NCBI GenBank assembly: GCA_016202915.1
Contig: JACQNT010000237.1
Coordinates: forward strand, 1-10,506
Source: Acidobacteriota bacterium
GTDB taxonomy: Bacteria > Acidobacteriota > Polarisedimenticolia > Gp22-AA2
Reading direction: 5' to 3'
DNA: 10,506 nt
Positions 6,286 through 10,506 of this stretch are shown here, one piece after another; the stretch's first letter is position 1, and each line of letters starts with the position of its first letter. The notes below the pieces were generated by a model. It made no database searches and was not told the origin of the DNA. It was given only the letters and a program-made list of their open reading frames with translations. The position numbers and the translations under genes are program-made.

Positions 6286-7179
6286 ATGACCAAACCTGGA
6301 TCTCAGCGCAGGCCCTCGATCGAGGCCCTGAAGCAGAAAATGGGGCGCGATCCCTTCTCGAGGGCCTTCCTGCAGCTGGCGGAGGAATACCGCAAGGAGG
6401 GGCAGTACGCCGAGGCCGTGCGCGTCTGCCAGGAGGGGCTGGCGCGCCACCCGACCTATCACACCGCCCGGATACTGCTCGGCCGCGCGTACCTGGAGGC
6501 CGGGGACCTCGAGGAAGCGCGCCGCAGCCTGTCGGAGGTGCTCGAGCTGGCGCCCGAGAACCATCTCGCCGCCAAGCTCCTGGCCGAGGTCCAGAGGAAG
6601 ATGGGCGACAGCCGCGGAGCGGCGGAGACCTACCGCGCGATGCTGCGCCATTACCCCGGGGACCGCGAGGTGGAGGCCCTCCTGCAGGACCTGCTGAAAG
6701 CGGGAGCGGCCGGCCCGGCGGAGGCGGCGGGCGCCGCGGCGGCCGGCGGCGGAGCGCGGTTGCGGCGCGAGGGCCCGCCGGCGGCCTCCCCCGATGCCCC
6801 CGCAGTGGCCGGCGCCCCGGAGGAGCCGCCCGACGCCCTCCAGACGAACACGCTGGCCGAGCTCTACCTGCGCCAGGGGCTGGTCGAGAAGGCCCTGGAG
6901 GTCTACCGGGAGATGCTGCGCGTCGACCCTGAGAACGCCAGGGCCAGGCGCAGGCTGCAGGAACTGATCGGGGGCCTTCCCGCTTCCCGCCGCGATGCGG
7001 AGACCGTCGCGGCGCCGCCCGCGGCGGGCGTCCCGTTCGCGTCGGCCCCGGGGAATCCCCCGGCGGCGGCGCTTCCGGCCGTGCTCCACGGCAGCGCCGT
7101 GGACCCGAAGATCGACAGGCTGGAGCGCTGGCTGCGGTCGATCCGCGCCGGCTCGGGCCGGGACGCGGCGGCGCGATGA
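6286..7179 (+). CDS. Cytoplasmic tetratricopeptide-repeat (TPR) protein
   Basis: This is a 297-residue protein with no signal peptide or membrane helix. Three consecutive TPR-like helical repeats occupy about residues 24-125, with the typical Gly-x-Tyr-x-x-Ala and Ala-Arg spacing (for example EEYRKEGQYAEAV, GRAYLEAGDLEEA). An Ala/Gly/Pro linker spans about 139-182. Another TPR follows at about 186-222 (LAELYLRQGLVEKALEVYREM), then a second disordered Pro/Ala linker (234-268). A short amphipathic helix ends the protein (about 273-288, DPKIDRLERWLRSI). TPRs are protein-binding scaffolds, so a partner is expected. The stop overlaps the start of the Roadblock gene (ATGA, 7176-7179), which makes that protein the prime candidate. 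It is first in its operon behind a strong promoter, but its ribosome binding site is weak. It is not a Tgl/PilF pilotin, since those TPR proteins carry a lipoprotein signal. Confidence 0.9.
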   Translation: MTKPGSQRRPSIEALKQKMGRDPFSRAFLQLAEEYRKEGQYAEAVRVCQEGLARHPTYHTARILLGRAYLEAGDLEEARRSLSEVLELAPENHLAAKLLAEVQRKMGDSRGAAETYRAMLRHYPGDREVEALLQDLLKAGAAGPAEAAGAAAAGGGARLRREGPPAASPDAPAVAGAPEEPPDALQTNTLAELYLRQGLVEKALEVYREMLRVDPENARARRRLQELIGGLPASRRDAETVAAPPAAGVPFASAPGNPPAAALPAVLHGSAVDPKIDRLERWLRSIRAGSGRDAAAR

Positions 7180-7529
7180 GGTCCGTGCTGCAGAACGTCC
7201 TCGATCGGATCCCGGGCTCCCTGGGGGCGGCCGTGGTGGGCCTGGACGGGATCGCGGTGGAGAAGGTCTCCGTCCGGGAGACCTTCAACATGGACCTGGC
7301 GTCGGCCGAGGGGATTGGAGTCGTCAAGAGGGCGGTCGCCGCGCTGCGCGGCGACCCGCGCGACCGGGTCGAGGAGATCTCGGTCGCCTGCCGTTCGGGC
7401 CTCACCATTCTCCGATCCCTGGGCTCGGACTACTATCTGTGTGTCGTCATCGGCCCCGACTCCATCCCCGGGCGGGCGCGCTACGAGGCCTGGAGGGCGG
7501 GGCAGCAGCTGGAACAGGCGATCGGTTGA
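7176..7529 (+). CDS. Roadblock/LC7-domain protein, MglB-like
   Basis: This 117-residue single-domain protein has the Roadblock/LC7 profile: an N-terminal helix (VLQNVLDRIPG, 4-14), a beta-turn-beta element (GAAVVGLDGIAVEKV, 17-31), a long central helix (about 42-58), and further strands (EEISVACRSGLTILRSLG and YYLCVVIGPDS) before a C-terminal helix. In bacteria such proteins dimerise and commonly act on small Ras-like GTPases. The best known is MglB, the GTPase-activating protein for MglA, which sets cell polarity and pilus activity in Myxococcus. Here the gene is translationally coupled to the TPR gene and is followed 12 bases later by accB. No MglA-type GTPase is in the window, so the GTPase-regulator role is a family-based inference. 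The fold assignment is good; the cellular role is open. Confidence 0.82.
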   Translation: MRSVLQNVLDRIPGSLGAAVVGLDGIAVEKVSVRETFNMDLASAEGIGVVKRAVAALRGDPRDRVEEISVACRSGLTILRSLGSDYYLCVVIGPDSIPGRARYEAWRAGQQLEQAIG

Positions 7530-7532
7530 AGC

Positions 7533-7537
7533 GGAGG
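7533..7537 (+). promoter_or_regulatory. Ribosome binding site supporting the TTG start of accB
   Basis: GGAGG lies 4 bases before TTG at 7542. The alternative is ATG at 7566, with AAGGAG (7557-7562) only 3 bases ahead of it. It would remove the first 8 residues (MDSEIKEL) of a segment that AccB proteins conserve, so TTG is preferred. Confidence 0.65.
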
Positions 7538-7541
7538 ACGC

Positions 7542-8018
7542 TTGGACAGTGAAATCAAGGAGCTGATGGAGTACATCGAGAAGAGCAGCTTCGTCGAATT
7601 CGAGCTCCAACGCGAAGGGTTCAAGATCAAGCTGGTGAAACGGTCGGCCCCGTCCGCCGACGGCCCGATGCCGCCCGCGGCGCTCGCCGTCGCGGCGTCC
7701 GCGCCGGCCGCCGTGCCCCAGCAGCAGGCCGAGGCGGCGGCCCGCGGCCCGGCTGCGGAGGCCCCGGACGTCCACCCGGTCAAGTCGCCCATCGTCGGCA
7801 CCTTCTACCGCGCCAGCGGCCCCGGCGCCCGGCCGTACGTGGAGCCGGGCGATCGCGTGAAGAAGGCACAGGTCCTGTGCGTCGTCGAAGCGATGAAACT
7901 GATGAACGAGATCGAGTCGGACTGCGACGGCGAGGTGCTGGAGATCCTGGTGGCCAACGGCCAGCCCGTCGAGTACGGCGAGCCCCTGTTCAAAATCCGC
8001 CAGCCCGCTCCGGCCTGA
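7542..8018 (+). CDS. accB: Biotin carboxyl carrier protein of acetyl-CoA carboxylase
   Basis: This 158-residue protein carries biotin between the biotin carboxylase and the carboxyltransferase of acetyl-CoA carboxylase, the first committed step of fatty-acid synthesis. The conserved N-terminal helix is at residues 1-35 (EIKELMEYIEKSSFVEFEL). An Ala/Pro-rich flexible linker spans about 36-76. The biotinyl domain runs from about 78 to 154. Pro-Ile-Val-Gly-Thr-Phe-Tyr (83-89) is the AccB signature. The biotin attachment motif is Glu-Ala-Met-Lys (116-119), with Lys119 as the acceptor. Length and layout are normal for the family. Translation probably begins at TTG, based on the ribosome binding site and the conserved N-terminus. 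accC follows after 18 bases. The carboxyltransferase genes accA and accD are not in the window. Confidence 0.96.
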   Translation: MDSEIKELMEYIEKSSFVEFELQREGFKIKLVKRSAPSADGPMPPAALAVAASAPAAVPQQQAEAAARGPAAEAPDVHPVKSPIVGTFYRASGPGARPYVEPGDRVKKAQVLCVVEAMKLMNEIESDCDGEVLEILVANGQPVEYGEPLFKIRQPAPA

Positions 8019-8036
8019 GCCGGACGGCCCCGCGCC

Positions 8037-9401
8037 ATGTTCAAGAAGATCCTGATCGCCAACCGCGGCGAGATCGCCCTGCGGATCATCTGGGCGTGCC
8101 GCGAACTGGGCATCCAGACGGTGGCCGTCTACTCCACCGCCGACGCGGACTCCCTGCACGTAAAGTTCGCCGACGAGGACGTCTGCATCGGGCCCCCGCG
8201 CAACACCGACTCGTACCTGAACATCGGGGCCGTCATCGCGGCGGCGGAGATCACCGACGCCGACGCCATCCACCCCGGGTACGGGTTCCTGGCGGAGTCG
8301 GCCCACTTCGCCGAAGTCTGCGAAGCCTGCAAGATCCGCTTCATCGGGCCCGGCCCCAACGTCATCCGCCTGATGGGGGACAAGGCGAGGGCCCGGGAGA
8401 CCATGCTGGCCGCGGGGGTCCCGATCATCCCCGGGAGCCGCGGCACGATCAGCGACGAGCAGGAGGCGCTGCGCGTGGCGGCGAAGATCGGCTACCCGGT
8501 GATCGTCAAGGCGGCCGCGGGAGGAGGCGGGCGCGGCATGCGCCTGGTGAGCTCCCCGGACGACCTGGCGGCCGCCATGAGCGCCGCCCGCACCGAGGCC
8601 AAGGCGGCCTTCGGCGTGCCCGACGTGTACGTCGAGAAATACCTCAAGGCGCCGCGCCACATCGAGTTCCAGGTCCTGGGGGACGCCTTCGGCAACGTCG
8701 TGACCCTGGGGGAGCGCGAGTGCTCGATCCAGAGGCGCCACCAGAAGATCCTCGAGGAGTCCCCCTCGACGGCGCTGACGCCCAAGCTGAGGCGCCGCAT
8801 GGCGGAGGCGACGCTCAAGGTGGCGCGCTCGGTCGGCTACCAGAACGCCGGGACGGTCGAGATGCTGCTCGACGAGGACGGGCGCTTCTACTTCATGGAG
8901 ATGAACACGCGCATCCAGGTCGAGCACCCGGTGACCGAGATGGTGACGGGCATCGATCTGATCAAGGAGCAGATCAAGATCGCCGCCGGAGAGTCGCTGT
9001 CCTTCCGCCAGGAGGACGTGCAGCAGCTCGGCCATTCCATCGAGTGCCGGATCAACGCCGAGGATCCGGAGACGTTCGCCCCTTCCCCCGGCCGGATCAC
9101 CACCTTCCATCTGCCCGGGGGTCCCGGCGTCAGGGTCGACACCGCGGCGCACCCGGAGTGCACCGTCCCTCCCTACTACGACTCGATGATCGCCAAGCTG
9201 ATCACGCGGGGGAACAACCGCATGGAGGCGATCTCCCGCATGCGGCGCAGCCTCGAGGTGATGGTCGTGGAGGGGATCCGCACGAACATCCCGCTGCACC
9301 GCCGCATCATGGGCGACCCGGATTTCATCCGCGGCAACCTCGACACGGGGTTCCTGGAGAGGCTCCTCGAGCGCGGTGAGGCGGCCGCCGCCGCATCGTG
9401 A
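8037..9401 (+). CDS. accC: Biotin carboxylase subunit of acetyl-CoA carboxylase
   Basis: This 454-residue ATP-grasp enzyme carboxylates the biotin on AccB using ATP and bicarbonate. The N-terminal domain starts KILIANRGEIALRI (4-17). The ATP-binding lysines are Lys116 and Lys158, next to the glycine-rich loop AGGGGRGM (161-168). His208, Lys237 in QRRHQKI and Glu275 match the E. coli active-site set. Metal and catalytic residues Glu288, Asn290, Arg292, Val295 and Glu296 lie in EMNTRIQVEH, and Arg338 lies in GHSIECRINAEDP. All the key residues I could check are present, so an active enzyme is expected. Length is normal, apart from a short Ala-rich tail. No good Shine-Dalgarno sequence is visible in the 18-base gap after accB, so coupling to accB translation is likely. 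Confidence 0.98.
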   Translation: MFKKILIANRGEIALRIIWACRELGIQTVAVYSTADADSLHVKFADEDVCIGPPRNTDSYLNIGAVIAAAEITDADAIHPGYGFLAESAHFAEVCEACKIRFIGPGPNVIRLMGDKARARETMLAAGVPIIPGSRGTISDEQEALRVAAKIGYPVIVKAAAGGGGRGMRLVSSPDDLAAAMSAARTEAKAAFGVPDVYVEKYLKAPRHIEFQVLGDAFGNVVTLGERECSIQRRHQKILEESPSTALTPKLRRRMAEATLKVARSVGYQNAGTVEMLLDEDGRFYFMEMNTRIQVEHPVTEMVTGIDLIKEQIKIAAGESLSFRQEDVQQLGHSIECRINAEDPETFAPSPGRITTFHLPGGPGVRVDTAAHPECTVPPYYDSMIAKLITRGNNRMEAISRMRRSLEVMVVEGIRTNIPLHRRIMGDPDFIRGNLDTGFLERLLERGEAAAAAS

Positions 9402-9408
9402 CGCGGCC

Positions 9409-9414
9409 GGGAGG
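9409..9414 (+). promoter_or_regulatory. Ribosome binding site that sets the aroK start
   Basis: GGGAGG lies 6 bases before GTG at 9421. The open frame extends back to a GTG at 9376 inside accC, but the added residues are Arg/Pro-rich and unlike shikimate kinase, whereas 9421 begins just before the conserved first strand. Confidence 0.75.
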
Positions 9415-9420
9415 CGGGCC

Positions 9421-9921
9421 GTGAGGCCGCGCGACGCCATCTTCCTGGTGGGCTTCATGGGGGCGGGCAAGACGACGGCGGGGAGGGCCCTGGCGCGCCT
9501 CCTGGGGTGGGCCTTCATCGACCTCGACGAGCAGATCGTCGCCGCCGAAGGGCGCAGCATCCCGCGCATCTTCGCCGAGGACGGCGAGACGTACTTCCGG
9601 CGGCGTGAGACGCAGTTCCTGAGCTCGCTGCGCGACCGTCCGCGGATCGTCGTGGCCTGCGGAGGGGGGACCTACGCGCAGGCGGAGAGCCGCTCCCTGA
9701 TCGATCGGATGGGCCGTGCGATCTGGATCCGGATCCCGCTCGAGCAGGCGCTGGCGCGCTGCGTCGGCGGGGCGGAGCGGCCGCTGTTCAGGGACGCGGC
9801 GCAGGCCGAGGCGCTCTATCTCGCCCGCCTCCCCTCCTATCGGGCCGCCGCGCTGCACGTGGACGCGGAGGGCCTCACCCCGGAGGAGATCGCCGGGCGG
9901 ATCGCGCGGTCACTGGAATGA
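9421..9921 (+). CDS. aroK: Shikimate kinase
   Basis: This 166-residue enzyme phosphorylates shikimate to shikimate 3-phosphate with ATP, the fifth step of the shikimate pathway. The Walker A loop is GFMGAGKTT (11-19). The shikimate-binding aspartates are in FIDLD (Asp34 and Asp36). Arg60 lies in YFRRRE, the Gly-Gly-Gly motif is at 81-83, the lid arginine is Arg120 in ERPLF, and the substrate arginine is Arg136 in ARLPSYR. Length is normal. GTG 9421 is chosen because of its ribosome binding site. The gene starts 19 bases after accC and its stop overlaps the metallophosphoesterase ATG (ATGA, 9918-9921). In gammaproteobacteria aroK usually directly follows pilQ. Here it lies about 3.8 kb downstream of pilQ, after the TPR, Roadblock and acc genes. 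aroB is not in the window. Confidence 0.95.
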   Translation: MRPRDAIFLVGFMGAGKTTAGRALARLLGWAFIDLDEQIVAAEGRSIPRIFAEDGETYFRRRETQFLSSLRDRPRIVVACGGGTYAQAESRSLIDRMGRAIWIRIPLEQALARCVGGAERPLFRDAAQAEALYLARLPSYRAAALHVDAEGLTPEEIAGRIARSLE

Positions 9922-10506
9922 GATACCTGGTCCTGGCCGATCTGCACAGCAACCTCGAGGCCCTCGGCGCCGCCCTCGAATTCGCGCGCCCCCTGGGCTA
10001 CGACCGCGCCCTGGTGCTCGGGGACATCGTCGGCTACGGACCCGACCCGGGCGGGGTGATCGATCTCCTCGGGAGCCTGCCGGACGTCGTGGCCATCCGG
10101 GGAAATCACGACCGCGTGGCGGCCGGGCTGGACGGCGAGGAGGAGTTCAACGAAGCCGCGCGGGCGGCGGCGCTCTGGACCCGCCGCGCCCTCAGCCCCG
10201 GGGCCGCCGCCTACCTGCGCTCCCTCCCTCGGGGGCCGCTGGAGTTCGCGCCCGGCCGGCTCCTGAGCCACGGGACCCCCCTCGACGAGGACGAATACCT
10301 GCTGGAAGAGGGAGGGGCGCGCCGCTGCTTCGACGCCCTGCCCTTCGACCTGTGCTTTTTCGGCCACACGCACCTGCCCTGCGAGTTCCGCCTCGCGGGC
10401 TCGCGGGTGGAGCGGTGCGCCGCCCGGGGGGAGCGGACGGAGTTCTCCCTGGTGGCCGGCGGGCGGCGCCTGATCAACCCCGGATCGATCGGCCAGCCGC
10501 GGGACC
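9918..10506 (+). CDS. Calcineurin-like metallophosphoesterase, 3' end outside window
   Basis: The reading frame opens at ATG 9918, overlapping the aroK stop by 4 bases, and stays open to the window edge, giving 196 residues with no stop. All metal-site motifs of the calcineurin-like phosphoesterase fold appear in order: Asp8-x-His10 (DLHSN), Gly35-Asp36 (GDIVGYGPDP), Gly62-Asn-His-Asp65, His118 in SHGTP, and Gly149-His-Thr-His152. The family motif NPGSIGQPRD closes the visible part (187-196). This matches the YfcE-like group of small phosphodiesterases, usually somewhat over 200 residues, so only a short C-terminus should be missing. Substrates in this group vary and cannot be told from the sequence. 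The gene is probably cotranscribed with aroK. Confidence 0.93.
   Translation, partial: MRYLVLADLHSNLEALGAALEFARPLGYDRALVLGDIVGYGPDPGGVIDLLGSLPDVVAIRGNHDRVAAGLDGEEEFNEAARAAALWTRRALSPGAAAYLRSLPRGPLEFAPGRLLSHGTPLDEDEYLLEEGGARRCFDALPFDLCFFGHTHLPCEFRLAGSRVERCAARGERTEFSLVAGGRRLINPGSIGQPRD

Noticed and set aside
6286..7179. TPR protein as a Tgl/PilF-type pilotin
   Set aside because: It has no signal peptide or lipobox, so it should be cytoplasmic, and it is separated from pilQ by a terminator and a new promoter.
7594..7603. 10-bp palindrome TCGAATTCGA at the start of accB
   Set aside because: It encodes conserved AccB residues and is short enough to be chance.
7877..9379. 500-codon + strand open frame overlapping accC in another frame
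   Set aside because: It is an Arg/Gly/Pro/His-rich shadow of accC. The accC frame carries all catalytic residues.
6903..9569. 888-codon minus-strand open frame opposite the TPR, Roadblock, accB and accC genes
   Set aside because: Its translation is Arg/Gly/Asp-rich with no family motif, and the + strand here encodes unmistakable AccB and AccC. Long antisense open frames are common in GC-rich genes, where G/C third positions suppress stop codons on the opposite strand.

Overview
The window is a compact, strongly GC-rich bacterial chromosome segment in which every confident gene is on the + strand. It holds two transcription units. The first is a complete type IV pilus (T4P) assembly operon, pilM-N-O-P-Q plus a small lipoprotein gene. 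The second is a mixed unit of TPR protein, Roadblock/LC7 protein, accB, accC, aroK and a metallophosphoesterase cut by the window end. The pil genes with an outer-membrane secretin show a diderm (Gram-negative) host. The GC-rich codon use, the AMIN-rich PilQ with Ala/Pro linkers and the Roadblock/LC7 gene suggest Acidobacteriota or a deltaproteobacterial/Myxococcota-like lineage. The phylum is an inference, not a proof.

Layout. Bases 1-306 hold no recognisable gene. They contain a relatively AT-rich island (about 125-235) that probably carries the pil operon promoter, and a strong ribosome binding site just before the GTG start of pilM. From pilM (307) to the lipoprotein gene (ends 6148) the genes are packed tightly. 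Four of the five junctions are 4-bp ATGA or GTGA overlaps, and only pilN-pilO has a short gap. The unit closes with a textbook intrinsic terminator (6171-6199). A near-ideal sigma70 promoter, TTGACA-N18-TATAAT (6198-6227), begins inside the terminator's T-tract and drives the second unit: TPR protein (6286), Roadblock protein (7176), accB (7542), accC (8037), aroK (9421) and metallophosphoesterase (9918 to the edge).

How the parts work together. PilM (cytoplasmic actin-like), PilN and PilO (inner membrane), PilP (periplasm) and PilQ (outer-membrane secretin) form the T4P alignment complex and exit pore. The co-translated lipoprotein after PilQ is a candidate secretin accessory protein of unknown family. 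The TPR/Roadblock pair resembles regulators of small Ras-like GTPases (MglB-type) and could link pilus polarity to this locus, although no GTPase gene is in view. AccB and AccC are the biotin carrier and biotin carboxylase of acetyl-CoA carboxylase (fatty-acid synthesis). AroK is shikimate kinase (aromatic amino acid pathway).

The points most worth a second look are an 18-bp perfect palindrome written in AT-rich codons inside pilQ, the uncharacterised lipoprotein, the TPR/Roadblock pair, and the fused terminator/promoter. The rest is conserved housekeeping and T4P machinery. I see no mobile element, CRISPR array, rRNA or tRNA.
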